This document shows, in pieces, positions 27,510 to 37,216 of a stretch of DNA of 64,000 nt (the stretch's first letter is position 1; each line of letters starts with the position of its first letter). The notes under the pieces are model-generated. The model saw only the letters and a list, made by a program, of their open reading frames with translations. It was not told where the DNA came from and did not search any database. The translations under genes and the position numbers were made by a program. Origin of the DNA: RFSX01 sp965230215 (lineage in GTDB: Bacteria; Bacteroidota; Bacteroidia; Chitinophagales; Saprospiraceae); contig CBDDKN010000001.1 in NCBI GenBank assembly GCA_965230215.1, positions 496,001 to 560,000 on the forward strand, given 5' to 3'.

Positions 27510-28073
27510 TTCTAAACGCTTGAGAGTCTGTGCCAAAGGTAATCCCAATATATTGGTATATGAGCCATTGATCCACTCAACCTTGCACACGCCAATCCAA
27601 TCCTGAATACCATATGAACCGGCCTTGTCTGATGGATCATATTGATCAAAATACCAGGCGGCTTCTTCTTCAGATATATTAGCAAATTTTACTGTGCTTT
27701 TGACTGTGAAGCTGTCCTGATCTTTGTTCGTTCTAAAGCAAACACCAGTATAAACATCATGGTGGGTGCCGGAAAACTTCCTGAGCATCTCAATGCAATG
27801 CGCTTTTGACTCAGGCTTGCCATATTCTTCACCCTTGAACGCTACAATAGTATCTGCAGTAAGAAGCAGGTCGTTTTTGTTCATCATTTCTATCTGTGCC
27901 TTCGACTTTTTAACTGCCAGATACTCAGCAATTTCATCTATATGCAAGTCTTCAGGATACGACTCATCAATTTCCTTTTTTCTGATTTCAAAATCAAGTC
28001 CTGCTGTCTTTAACATGTTCTGTCTTCTGGGTGAACCTGACGCCAATATGAGCTTATAGCCTTTTAAATGCAT
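27489..28073 (-). CDS. maf: Maf-family nucleoside triphosphate pyrophosphatase
   Basis: A 194-residue housecleaning enzyme hydrolysing non-canonical or modified dNTP/NTP. The substrate loop ASGSPRRQNML (11-21; Ser12, Arg16) and catalytic TADTIVAF (Asp74) are intact, as are KPESKAHCIEML and the DKAGSYGIQDW substrate loop. Maf proteins of this length typically act on dTTP, UTP or 5-methyl-UTP. It overlaps the upstream prenyltransferase by 10 bases and the convergent prmA end by 21 bases. Confidence 0.94.
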   Translation of the reverse strand: MHLKGYKLILASGSPRRQNMLKTAGLDFEIRKKEIDESYPEDLHIDEIAEYLAVKKSKAQIEMMNKNDLLLTADTIVAFKGEEYGKPESKAHCIEMLRKFSGTHHDVYTGVCFRTNKDQDSFTVKSTVKFANISEEEAAWYFDQYDPSDKAGSYGIQDWIGVCKVEWINGSYTNILGLPLAQTLKRLELFLENH

Positions 28074-28984
28074 TTTATCAGAATTAAATGTAATAAAGTC
28101 GCAAATATCATCAATTTACAGTAGAGACTAAGAAATTTAAAATCTTTTACCTCCGCCGATTCGCTTATCCGATAGAAGAGATAAAACAAGGGTGACAACA
28201 GAAGTATGAAGACCTGAATACCTGTGATCATGTCAATCTGAACTCTGATATAGGCCAGCCACATAGTCTCTGTAACAAATAGTAATGTCCATAGTGAATA
28301 CAATGTAAGCTTTACTTTGCTTATTGGCTTTGTTACAGCATAGGCCTGGCTTCCCGATTGAGCGTCTCCGCGCCGGTCCTCAAGATCTTTTACTATTTCT
28401 CGAATAAGATTGATGAGAAATGCCATAACTGCTAAGAAGAGATACGTAAATATGATCTCCTCATGCAGGAACGCATTGGAATATTTTATTCTTGCGACAA
28501 ATTCATATTCCGCCAACAAGATGATCATTATCGTCATGGCTGTGTACAAGGCGACAAGGACATTTCCCCATATGAATTTGGCCTTCAGGAAACTTGAATA
28601 TAGGTATAAGCCCCCGCTGGCCAGGATGTATAAAAGTGACCACTCAATCTTTCCCAGGTAATTTGCCAGATATACACTTAGTATGAATCCAATGAAGTAG
28701 CATAACAGATAGTACTTCAGGTATACGTTTTTGTATTTAAACTGAAACTTTGACTTGTACTGCGCATCTGCGTCAAAATCAAAATAGTCATTTATAAGAT
28801 AGCCATTTAAACATATAATACATGTGGCCAAGATGAGTAAGGCCAACCTGAAATTATTGAAAATAGGACCTTCTATCTCTAGATGTGATGTTGGTTCAAG
28901 GAGGAAAAAATAGTACAGAACAAACTGGGTAAGTGCAACTACCAGCAAGTTGATCGGCCTGGAGACGGCGATCAGGTTTTTCAT
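28064..28984 (-). CDS. UbiA-family prenyltransferase (geranylgeranylglycerol-phosphate synthase-like)
   Basis: Inner-membrane enzyme of 306 residues, eight or nine hydrophobic segments. The first Asp motif is NGYLINDYFDFDAD (Asp66, 69, 71), the second REIVKDLEDRRGD. These bind the magnesium-diphosphate of a prenyl donor. The form with a short N terminus and NDYFD motif is close to the digeranylgeranylglyceryl-phosphate synthase-like branch common in Bacteroidota; the acceptor remains unknown. The stop overlaps maf, while the start directly abuts the iscX stop (sharing base 28984), so the operon is fdx-iscX-ubiA-maf. Confidence 0.83.
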   Translation of the reverse strand: MKNLIAVSRPINLLVVALTQFVLYYFFLLEPTSHLEIEGPIFNNFRLALLILATCIICLNGYLINDYFDFDADAQYKSKFQFKYKNVYLKYYLLCYFIGFILSVYLANYLGKIEWSLLYILASGGLYLYSSFLKAKFIWGNVLVALYTAMTIMIILLAEYEFVARIKYSNAFLHEEIIFTYLFLAVMAFLINLIREIVKDLEDRRGDAQSGSQAYAVTKPISKVKLTLYSLWTLLFVTETMWLAYIRVQIDMITGIQVFILLLSPLFYLFYRISESAEVKDFKFLSLYCKLMIFATLLHLILIKCI

Positions 28985-29232
28985 TAATCGTTATTGTCTC
29001 TCCATTCGTAGACCCACTTGGCCTGGATCATTTCCAAATGGCCTTCACTACAATCTTCGCGCTTTCCTGTGAAATTGGGTAACTCAAGGATCCATTCTAG
29101 CAGATCTGTAAATCTGATTCTATAGATTTTGGATTCACCGAATTCATCTCCAAACTTATCATAAAGTCCCATTGCGATATCTTCATGATCTTCCCAGCCA
29201 ATTGGCAAATCGTCTATATTCTTAAAACTCAT
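28984..29232 (-). CDS. iscX: Fe-S assembly protein IscX
   Basis: Small acidic protein of 82 residues, slightly longer than the enterobacterial protein. It has the family pattern GWEDHEDIAMGLYDKFGDEF, then YRIRFTDLLEWILELPNFTG, and ends IQAKWVYEWRDNND. IscX binds the cysteine desulfurase and modulates Fe-S cluster formation, and is found next to fdx in ISC operons as here (4-base gap). The IscS-like gene is several kilobases away. Confidence 0.92.
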   Translation of the reverse strand: MSFKNIDDLPIGWEDHEDIAMGLYDKFGDEFGESKIYRIRFTDLLEWILELPNFTGKREDCSEGHLEMIQAKWVYEWRDNND

Positions 29233-29236
29233 CGTA

Positions 29237-29578
29237 TTAATGTTCGTGACCGATAATTAATGATTGATCCGGTATTATAACCTCCAGCTCTGCGTCTTCC
29301 TCTAAAATAACGCATTGACAGGCCAATCGAGATTCAATTCTTGGGTTAATGGCGCGATCAATGAAATCTTCTTCTCTATCCGAGATTTCTTTAAGGAATT
29401 CATCTCCCTTCTCCACGTAAACGTGACAGGTAGAGCAAGCACATACACAACCACAATTGTGGTTCAGATGTATGTCGTTGTCCTCGGTTACTTCCTGGAT
29501 GGTAAAGCCCGCGTCCACGTCCTCGACAACCTTGGTCTCGATCTCTTTATCCTCAAATTTGAATGTAATGCGTGCCAT
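29237..29578 (-). CDS. fdx: [2Fe-2S] ferredoxin of the ISC system
   Basis: Ferredoxin of 113 residues that supplies electrons for Fe-S cluster assembly. Cluster ligands by spacing are Cys42, Cys48, Cys51 and Cys87 (HNCGCVCACSTCHVYV then LACQCVI), the CX5CX2C pattern of adrenodoxin/ISC ferredoxins. Extra Cys at 44, 46 and 89 sit beside the cluster. The C-terminal tail IIPDQSLIIGHEH matches the Fdx group. It is the first gene of a minus-strand group with iscX and diverges from the double AAA+ gene across 197 bases in which I find no clear -7 box. Confidence 0.93.
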   Translation of the reverse strand: MARITFKFEDKEIETKVVEDVDAGFTIQEVTEDNDIHLNHNCGCVCACSTCHVYVEKGDEFLKEISDREEDFIDRAINPRIESRLACQCVILEEDAELEVIIPDQSLIIGHEH

Positions 29579-29775
29579 ATCAATTTTTACAATAGGAATA
29601 CCAAATAAATCAGCGTAAAGTTCAATCTTCTACCCAAAAAAATTAAACAAAACGAGCTGAAATCGGGGCAAAAATAAAAAGCTTGATCGATATTCTTAAT
29701 ATTCTGCAAATTACCTCTATTGTATCGAATCAATTTTTATAACTTAAAACTCAAACAGCAGCCTATTCCACTATA

Positions 29776-32394
29776 ATGGCAGACGAGATTGATCAAAATA
29801 TAGAGAAGAACTTCAAGTACAAAGACTTGAACATATACGCTTCCACAGAGTGGCTAGCCAACAATTCCAAGAAATACAGACAAGTATTCCTGGCGTCTGA
29901 AGTCAGTTATATATATGCAGAACTGGCCTTTTACAATAAGAAGTTTGATGAAGAGAATTGGACGGTTAATGTCAAGCTAAACTGCTATGAAGTAGGCAAA
30001 AAACGCAAGGTTTGTGCTCTTGAGTTTAACAAAAAGGTCAGCAAGCATGAAAATGTGGCCTATGTAAGAGAAGGATGGGGCAATAAGAAAGAGGGGTCGT
30101 TCTGGAAGAAGGGGATTTATTACTGGGAAGCCTGGATAGAAGATGAAAAACTATCCACTAAGTATTTCTATATAGAGGATTATGATTCAGAATGGGAAAC
30201 CTTTGAAAAAACCAGCTTGGAATTACAATCAATGAAACTCTATGAAGGGTCTTTTGATGATGTCTCGCCAGATAAACGCCGCTATCTGAAGGTATTTAAT
30301 GGCGATTCAGCAAGATATATATACTCAGAACTAAAGTTTCTCAATAAGAATAAGAAGCAAGACTTCAACCTGGAGGTATTTATCAAATACTATAACAACG
30401 CCAGAGAGCTTAAAGGCGAAGTATCCAAAGTAGTCAAGTTTCGCAAAAATCAGGAACAGGTTCCAGTTACCGCTGGATGGGGTAGCAATGTGAAAGGATC
30501 ATGGAGAGAAGGCATGTACACCGCTGAATTGGTGATACTCGACAGAGTAGTGGCCGTTCTGCCATTCGAGATTGAATATGAGGATATAGAAGGCACAGAA
30601 TCTCTACAATTGTTTAGAGGAAACAAGTCCATTACCATCGATCCTGACATGGAAGTCAGTACCTCCTACGAGGATGTATTGGAGAAGTTTTCAAAACTCA
30701 TCGGCCTTCAATCTATCAAAAAGCAGATCAATGACCATTCTAATTATATCAAGTACCTGCAACTGCGCAAGAAAAGAGGCCTCAGAGAAGATGATGAGAT
30801 TAACATTCATTCTGTATTTGTAGGGAACCCCGGAACTGGCAAAACAACTGTAGCCAAGATGATGGGGGCCATATATAAGAATATGGGATTGCTTTCCAAG
30901 GGGCATGTACATGAAGTAGATCGAAGTGATATCGTAGGAGAATATATTGGCCAGACAGCGCCAAAAGTTAAGAAGGCCATCACAAAAGCGAGAGGTGGCG
31001 TTCTGTTCATTGACGAAGCCTATTCACTTGCCAGGACAAATGATGACTCCAAAGACTTTGGTCGGGAAGCCATTGAGATACTCGTGAAAGAAATGTCGAG
31101 TAAAAAGGGAGACCTTGCAATAATTGTGGCAGGTTACCCAAAGGAAATGGATCATTTCATCAATTCAAATCCTGGGCTGAAGTCTCGTTTCAAACAGTTT
31201 TTTGAGTTTCCTGATTATCTGCCTCAGGAACTGATTGAGATAGCAAACTATGCTGCTGAGCAATACGGTGTATATTTTACCAAGGCTTCCAAAGAAAAAT
31301 TAAGCGAGATAATCATAGACGCTTTTCGAAACAGGGGTACCAATTTCGGAAATGCACGCTTTGTTTTTGATCTTGTCGAGAAAGCTAAGGTCAACCTCGG
31401 CTTGCGCGTTATGAAATTGGACGACCCGGACAAGTTGAGTGATCGTGTACTGAATCAGATTGTGCTTGAAGATGTTAATGGTCTAAAATTGAATGCGATT
31501 AAATCCAAGCCTAAAATACCCGTTGATAGTATTCTTCTTCAGACATCATTGGCTGAGTTGGATCAACTTATTGGTATGGAGAATATCAAAAAGGACATCC
31601 ATGAATTGGTGGATATTGTCAACTACCACAATGAGACAGGTAAGGATGTGTTGAATAACTTTTTCTTTCACACGCTTTTCATTGGAAACCCGGGAACTGG
31701 TAAGACCACAGTAGCACGAATTCTTGCCAAGATTTATAAGGCATTGGGTCTCCTTGAACGTGGACATATAATTGAAACAGACCGCCAGGGACTAGTAGCT
31801 GGATATATTGGTCAGACTGCCATCAAAACCAATGAAAGAATCAACGAAGCCTTTGGAGGCGTTCTGTTTATTGATGAGGCATACGCCTTGTCAAACTTCA
31901 ATGGCTTGCAGGGAGATTACGGGAATGAAGCCATTCAGACCATACTTAAGCGCATGGAAGATAACAGGGGAGAGTTCTTTGTATTTGCGGCCGGTTATCC
32001 CGACAATATGGAGATATTCCTGAAGGCCAATCCTGGATTAAGATCAAGGTTTGACAAGGTGCTTAAATTTGAAGATTATTCAGCTGAAGAGCTATTGAAA
32101 ATAGCCGATACAATGGTCAAGCAAAATGGATATAAATTGTCAAAACCAGCTCAAAGTGAACTCTATGAGTTGTTGGTGGAAATGCATGCCACCCGTAACA
32201 AATACTTTGGCAATGCAAGAGAAGTTAGAAAAATCGTACATGACTTAATCAAGAATCAAAACTTGCGCCTGGCACATGAGAAAGTTCAGGATGTTGCACA
32301 AGCCAAAGAAATCCTAATCGATGATCTGAAAGACATCTCTGCTCACAGTGAATCCGACTTGTTCAAAAAAGAAAGTATAGGATTCAAAAAATAA
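29776..32394 (+). CDS. Double AAA+ ATPase (CbxX/CfqX type) with duplicated unknown N-terminal domain
   Basis: Protein of 872 residues without a signal peptide. Residues about 16-135 and 153-270 are two copies of a beta-rich domain of about 110 residues. Matching blocks are SYIYAELAFYNKK and RYIYSELKFLNKN, and VREGWGNKKEGSFWKKGIYYWEAW and VTAGWGSNVKGSWREGMYTAEL. Two AAA+ modules follow: Walker A GNPGTGKTTVA at 350-360 with Walker B GVLFIDEAYSLA (408-419), and a second Walker A at 637 with FIDEAYALSNF. Arginine-rich sensor segments (GLKSRF, GLRSRF) and the FGNAR motif are in both. CbxX-type ATPases remodel protein assemblies (Rubisco activase is the best known). No Rubisco gene is near. Substrate and role are unknown; the N-terminal pair probably recognises it. 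Confidence 0.85.
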   Translation: MADEIDQNIEKNFKYKDLNIYASTEWLANNSKKYRQVFLASEVSYIYAELAFYNKKFDEENWTVNVKLNCYEVGKKRKVCALEFNKKVSKHENVAYVREGWGNKKEGSFWKKGIYYWEAWIEDEKLSTKYFYIEDYDSEWETFEKTSLELQSMKLYEGSFDDVSPDKRRYLKVFNGDSARYIYSELKFLNKNKKQDFNLEVFIKYYNNARELKGEVSKVVKFRKNQEQVPVTAGWGSNVKGSWREGMYTAELVILDRVVAVLPFEIEYEDIEGTESLQLFRGNKSITIDPDMEVSTSYEDVLEKFSKLIGLQSIKKQINDHSNYIKYLQLRKKRGLREDDEINIHSVFVGNPGTGKTTVAKMMGAIYKNMGLLSKGHVHEVDRSDIVGEYIGQTAPKVKKAITKARGGVLFIDEAYSLARTNDDSKDFGREAIEILVKEMSSKKGDLAIIVAGYPKEMDHFINSNPGLKSRFKQFFEFPDYLPQELIEIANYAAEQYGVYFTKASKEKLSEIIIDAFRNRGTNFGNARFVFDLVEKAKVNLGLRVMKLDDPDKLSDRVLNQIVLEDVNGLKLNAIKSKPKIPVDSILLQTSLAELDQLIGMENIKKDIHELVDIVNYHNETGKDVLNNFFFHTLFIGNPGTGKTTVARILAKIYKALGLLERGHIIETDRQGLVAGYIGQTAIKTNERINEAFGGVLFIDEAYALSNFNGLQGDYGNEAIQTILKRMEDNRGEFFVFAAGYPDNMEIFLKANPGLRSRFDKVLKFEDYSAEELLKIADTMVKQNGYKLSKPAQSELYELLVEMHATRNKYFGNAREVRKIVHDLIKNQNLRLAHEKVQDVAQAKEILIDDLKDISAHSESDLFKKESIGFKK

Positions 32395-34032
32395 TTACAG
32401 ATTGAATCTTAAACCTGCCCAGATTTGCCTTTCAAATACGGGATGCGTATACCATAATTGATATTCCTGAGCGAGAATATTATTCGCGCGTGCAAAAACA
32501 GACAGATCTTTAGAGATAACCACATCTGCCGAAATGCTCAAATCAAAATAGGCATCCAGCAATCTGTCGTCATCCGAAGGGTGTGCATGTTTCCTGGATG
32601 ATACATAACGCATGTCCTGCACAAATTTTAATTTGCCACCAAGCAGATTTTGAGTCAATCTGGCACCGAGAATAGACTGTGGTCTATAGAACAGTAGATT
32701 GTCCTGATTACCCAAGAATATGTTATGTCTATAGTTGATCTCTGCATTCAGGATACCTTTGTTAAAACTAATGCTTGGCTGAATTGCAAATTCATTTCGA
32801 TCCAAATCACTTACGACTGCTCTATTGGTATCTGATCTGTCAAAATGAATATCATCTCCTGTATAATCAATATATGATGCTTGAAGTGAAAAACGGAAGT
32901 CCTGAACTTGTCTGATCAATGCAAGATTTATACTGGCTGTGAAATTTGGACTGTAAGTGCTTAAATCCGTGCGGTAATATGGATTTACACCTGAAAGATA
33001 CGATAAGCCATTTCTGACAAATTCACTGGCTGTGTAAAAGTGTACATCAACTTCCTCAAAGACTTCTGGAAAGTAAAAATCAAGAATAGGGAAGAAGAAG
33101 CTGGTGTCTTTAGCATTAATATATTGTAAGCCCGCTTCAGCATTATAGCGATCTGTTTGCCAGCTAACCCTCGGGGCTATGTTGAAATCACTGGTGGATA
33201 TCTCCTCAGTTGTATTGAGTTGTTCGAATTCAAAACTGTAGTTGTTAAACTCAAAAGGCAATTCAAACTGCACCTTGTCATTTATCTTCTTGTAGATATT
33301 CAACTCGATATGCATTCTTGTCTCTGTGGTACTATCCTGAGATTGATCTGTCTTAATTATGCCAGCTCTCGATCTAAAGGAAAGACCCGATTTCTCGAAT
33401 ACATGGCTACTCAAGTTAAGATAAGCTCCCAATTGGTCTATTGGTTGGTTCGATGCACCTGTTGTGTCACCCGGTATGGGTGATTCGGTAAAGTGATCGG
33501 ATGTTCTGTAGAGGGCGTCAAAACCAAGCTTGGTTTTTTTATTTAAAAAATAAGAGGCATACAATTGACCTTCATTGTTATTGAATTTTTGAAATGGCAA
33601 TGTCTCATCATTCGCTGACATATGATCAAACTTAAAACCGGCCTCAAGCCAATCTTCAATGTAGTAATGATAGGCAGCTCCTAGTGTAAGTGTTTTTAAA
33701 TTACCATAGCCGCCATAAATGCTGCCGTCCTTGATATCTTCTGTTCGATTGGACTCATTGAAAGTCAAAGGTCTTACAACTTCATCAGGTCGCTCAAAAT
33801 CCAATTTGGCTTCTGATTGTATGTCATATTTGTAGTTGATAACAATCGGGTTCTTATCAAGTGTTTTTGGACTTATAGGCTTCTGAACAGCTTGTTGAAT
33901 GATGGCCTCATAATTTTTAATCACCTCTACCTGTTCTGTAGCGATACCAGTGGAATCCACTTCTGTGTTATCCTGTGCACCAAGACAAACAGGAAGAACA
34001 ATTAGTAGTAGTATTATAATTTTACTTTTCAT
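32395..34032 (-). CDS. Outer-membrane beta-barrel protein coupled to a TPR protein
   Basis: Start is placed at ATG 34032, giving 545 residues that open MKSKIIILLLIVLPVCLGAQ (signal peptide); the 54 bases before it lie inside the TPR gene. No plug or CarboxypepD-reg domain is seen: after a short linker (PISPKTLDKNPIVINYKY) comes a barrel-like series of alternating strands ending FERQIWAGLRFNL, a final hydrophobic strand. The size suggests about 16-22 strands. The start overlaps the TPR-protein stop by 11 bases, so the two are made together. It is probably a receptor- or TonB-type-like barrel that works with the TPR protein; transported substance is not evident. Confidence 0.78.
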   Translation of the reverse strand: MKSKIIILLLIVLPVCLGAQDNTEVDSTGIATEQVEVIKNYEAIIQQAVQKPISPKTLDKNPIVINYKYDIQSEAKLDFERPDEVVRPLTFNESNRTEDIKDGSIYGGYGNLKTLTLGAAYHYYIEDWLEAGFKFDHMSANDETLPFQKFNNNEGQLYASYFLNKKTKLGFDALYRTSDHFTESPIPGDTTGASNQPIDQLGAYLNLSSHVFEKSGLSFRSRAGIIKTDQSQDSTTETRMHIELNIYKKINDKVQFELPFEFNNYSFEFEQLNTTEEISTSDFNIAPRVSWQTDRYNAEAGLQYINAKDTSFFFPILDFYFPEVFEEVDVHFYTASEFVRNGLSYLSGVNPYYRTDLSTYSPNFTASINLALIRQVQDFRFSLQASYIDYTGDDIHFDRSDTNRAVVSDLDRNEFAIQPSISFNKGILNAEINYRHNIFLGNQDNLLFYRPQSILGARLTQNLLGGKLKFVQDMRYVSSRKHAHPSDDDRLLDAYFDLSISADVVISKDLSVFARANNILAQEYQLWYTHPVFERQIWAGLRFNL

Positions 34033-37000
34033 CGATCTCGGGTTTCTTTGTTTCAGAATTAATGAATTCCATGCTGTCCTGCGCATTGCTTTCAGGAACG
34101 ATTCTGCTTTCTTCCTTGATGAGCTTCTCGAGTGAAGCCAATTTTTCTTCAGCTTGTTTGACTATATCTTGTTCGCTTTGGAAATTCTCTATCAGGGATT
34201 CATACGCGGCGGTGGCATTGATGAAGTCCTTTTTGCTAGTGTAGATTTCGCCAAGCAGCAAAACGCTTTTTGCAACCCAGTAGGGGTAATTTCCGGAGGC
34301 TTCAGCAGTCTTAAAGGCCTGCTCCTCAGCTTCATCAACCTTAGCCATCTTGAAGAGTAATTCAGAAACCATGTAATTGGCTTCTGCGCCCTGGCTATTG
34401 TCGGAAATGTCAGATGTTAATTCAAACTGCTTTAATGCCTGTTCCGAGTTACTCATATTCATAAAACTCTTAGCCATGTAATAATGCGTTGGCGCTTTGA
34501 TCTTATCATTTATTTTACTGTGTGCCAACAATAACTCACCGTACTTCACCACATCATTGCTTTGGCTGATTTTAAATGAAGCATAGACAAGTGATTCCAG
34601 CTTGTCGATATCCGGTTCTCCTTGACTGTTATCAATAAGTCTTTTATATAACTCGTGGCTGAGCTTAAAATCCTGAGAATGATTAAAGGCTATTACGGCT
34701 GCTTTATCTAATGCCGATACCGTAAAATTGCTGTTGCCCGTGGACAATACCTCTTGGTAATGATAGAGGGCCTTTTCAAATTTATTTTCTACCAGATAGC
34801 TTTCAGCCAAATAGTAATGAGAAGCCCCTAAATAAAAACCTGAAGGATATTTTTCGATATACTCTTCGAATCTTTCAATCGCTTTCGGGTAATTGTTGTC
34901 TTTATATATTTTGAGCGCGATATTATAGACGATGGAATCTTTGGATATATCATCATATTTGAAGCCAGTCAGTGATTCCTTATACTTGAAATAAGCATCA
35001 GGATCATTGATATGGTAAAGGTAGATGTCTTCTATGGCCAGTAGTGCTCTTCTCTTTTCTTCATTGTTTTCACTTACACTGACGCCTTCTTTATAGGCGT
35101 TTAAAGCAGCATAGAGGTCACCCTGATTGAAACTGATCAAGCCCTGACGCATATACGCTGTGGCTGTATATTCAGATTTCTTTCCGTACTCAATAATGAT
35201 GGTGTTGAAGATCTGATAGGCCTGGTTGTTTTTTCCAAGTTGAACGAGCGTCTCGGCCAATTGAAATAGCGCATCATCCCTGTATTCTGAGTCAGGGTAA
35301 TTCTTCAACAATTGTTCGAGGCTTGTCAATTTTTCAATCTGTTGATTGTTTACCCCGTAGATCATTGCTTTTTGATACAGTATATAATCTGAGTCTTTGG
35401 CATTATTTGAAATAGCTAGTCCATAGTATTCCAATGCGGTCTCATAATTATTCTTCACGAGTTCCAGATCAGCCAGTCTGACAATGGCATCATCAAACAA
35501 ATCTTTTTCATCAGCATCAGGATTGAAACTGTTGATGGATTCCTCAAGCTGCGCAATTGCACCATCGTAGTTTTTCTTATCCATTTCCTGGTATGCCATC
35601 ATGTAGTCAAGCTCAAAATTATGCTTGCCATCTGATAATGCTTTGTATTTGGAGACATAAGACTGAGAAGATTCGTAATTCTTAAGTTTATCCTGTGTGA
35701 TGGCATTCATATAATGCAATTCAGGATCAAGGTCTTTATTCCCCTCTATATTATCAGCTTTTTCAAACCAGATAGCTGCATCCTCATATTCTCCATTGTT
35801 AAATGCGTTGACCCCACTGAAATAACTTAAGCTCTTGTATGTGTTTTTAAGTTCGGCGGATTTAACTGAAATGCCTTCAATAACTGCAACCGCATTTTCA
35901 GTATCTTTTGAGTTGTACAATAGTTTGCTTAAAAGTTGCTGGGATTCTGAATGATATTTATTATTCTCCGTGATCTTTGATAATCCGTTAATTGCGATAC
36001 GTTCATCTCCAAGATCTGCGGATGTTTTATAGTATAGGAATTCGGATTCTTCCTGGATGTCTTCAAAATAACTGAGCTTTGATGATTGCTTGAACGCGGA
36101 CTGGGCATCTTTCAGGTCATCAGAGGCAAGGCTGGTAGATGCTAGAAGAAAATTGCTCATCTGGCCGATTTCTGAATCCTGATAACTTAGTTCGCGGAAG
36201 TAATCTTTGGCTTTTTCATAATTGCCCATTTCATAGTGCAGACGGGCTATTTGAAATGCATCGTTTTCTGAAAGTGAAGAACTATTTTCTGCATATGCCT
36301 CAAGATGTTTAATGGCATTATTGTAATCTTCAAGTGCCAAATAGGATAGCCCCAGGATTCTATCCAGCAGGTATGCATCAACACCACTGGATTGCCTTTT
36401 TCCTTTAGCATATTGAATGGCTTTTTCGTATTGCTCTTCCTTGAAATAGATCTGTGCCAAATAGAATGGAACAATGCCACTGTATCTGGAGTAATCCTGT
36501 ATCTCAGTAAACCTTTTTATAGCTTTATCTCTGTCGCCAGTATAGAAAGCACATATGCCTTCATAATATCTGGCATGATTGCTCAAGGCATTGTTACCAG
36601 ATGACACATTTTCAAAGTAGGAGAGTGCAGATTCGAAATCTCTTTTTAAGAGATAACAATATCCCAAGCGAAATTGAAGCGTACTTCTATCGCTGAATGG
36701 CAATGAAAGCAGATCTGTTGCATCATAGTATTTCCTGGCCTTGTCGTAATCCTTTCTTTCAAAATACTTATTACCAATGGCAAAATATGCAGCAGCCTTG
36801 GTGTCAGGGTCTTTGCTTCTGGTGGCATGCTCCAGCAGTAAGTCTATGGACCTGGTTTCATCGATCAGATACGAATTCCGACTTTGGTCTTTGATGTTGA
36901 TGGCATTAAACTGTCCCGATTCAGCAGCCTTTAATGCCAGCCCAAAGAGCTCATTTTGCTCAAACGATTCAGCTGATGGGAAAAAATATCCATTTTCAAG

Positions 37001-37081
37001 AAGTACTTGCGACTCCTGGGCCTGCATTGTTGTCATGCAACACAACAGGCATATGGTGAAAGAGAGGTTCTTGATACTCAT
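34022..37081 (-). CDS. Large exported tetratricopeptide-repeat protein
   Basis: Protein of 1019 residues starting at ATG 37081 with signal peptide (about 1-21, ending TTMQAQ). Almost the whole mature chain consists of TPR-like 34-residue helix pairs, with many copies of patterns such as YEGICAFYTGDRDKAIKRF, AYFAIGNKYFERKDYDKARKYY and YLAESYLVENKFEKALYHY. The final 40 residues are charged and low in structure. Repeats of this type build solenoids that hold other proteins. It precedes and overlaps a beta-barrel gene, so a periplasmic or outer-membrane complex is inferred. I count more than 20 candidate units but did not align them all. Confidence 0.85.
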   Translation of the reverse strand: MSIKNLSFTICLLCCMTTMQAQESQVLLENGYFFPSAESFEQNELFGLALKAAESGQFNAINIKDQSRNSYLIDETRSIDLLLEHATRSKDPDTKAAAYFAIGNKYFERKDYDKARKYYDATDLLSLPFSDRSTLQFRLGYCYLLKRDFESALSYFENVSSGNNALSNHARYYEGICAFYTGDRDKAIKRFTEIQDYSRYSGIVPFYLAQIYFKEEQYEKAIQYAKGKRQSSGVDAYLLDRILGLSYLALEDYNNAIKHLEAYAENSSSLSENDAFQIARLHYEMGNYEKAKDYFRELSYQDSEIGQMSNFLLASTSLASDDLKDAQSAFKQSSKLSYFEDIQEESEFLYYKTSADLGDERIAINGLSKITENNKYHSESQQLLSKLLYNSKDTENAVAVIEGISVKSAELKNTYKSLSYFSGVNAFNNGEYEDAAIWFEKADNIEGNKDLDPELHYMNAITQDKLKNYESSQSYVSKYKALSDGKHNFELDYMMAYQEMDKKNYDGAIAQLEESINSFNPDADEKDLFDDAIVRLADLELVKNNYETALEYYGLAISNNAKDSDYILYQKAMIYGVNNQQIEKLTSLEQLLKNYPDSEYRDDALFQLAETLVQLGKNNQAYQIFNTIIIEYGKKSEYTATAYMRQGLISFNQGDLYAALNAYKEGVSVSENNEEKRRALLAIEDIYLYHINDPDAYFKYKESLTGFKYDDISKDSIVYNIALKIYKDNNYPKAIERFEEYIEKYPSGFYLGASHYYLAESYLVENKFEKALYHYQEVLSTGNSNFTVSALDKAAVIAFNHSQDFKLSHELYKRLIDNSQGEPDIDKLESLVYASFKISQSNDVVKYGELLLAHSKINDKIKAPTHYYMAKSFMNMSNSEQALKQFELTSDISDNSQGAEANYMVSELLFKMAKVDEAEEQAFKTAEASGNYPYWVAKSVLLLGEIYTSKKDFINATAAYESLIENFQSEQDIVKQAEEKLASLEKLIKEESRIVPESNAQDSMEFINSETKKPEIDEK

Positions 37082-37216
37082 AAACAAAACTAATAATGCG
37101 TAACTTACTGTATATCGGCAATTTGAATACAGTATAACGCAATAATATTAAATAAATTTTACATATGAGTATAATTCCTCAGCTATATTCCAGATGCTTT
37201 TATTGTAAAGATTTAC

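Noticed and set aside
29776..32394. Rubisco activase role for the CbxX-type protein
   Set aside because: No Rubisco or Calvin-cycle gene is in the window and the N-terminal domains differ from CbbX.
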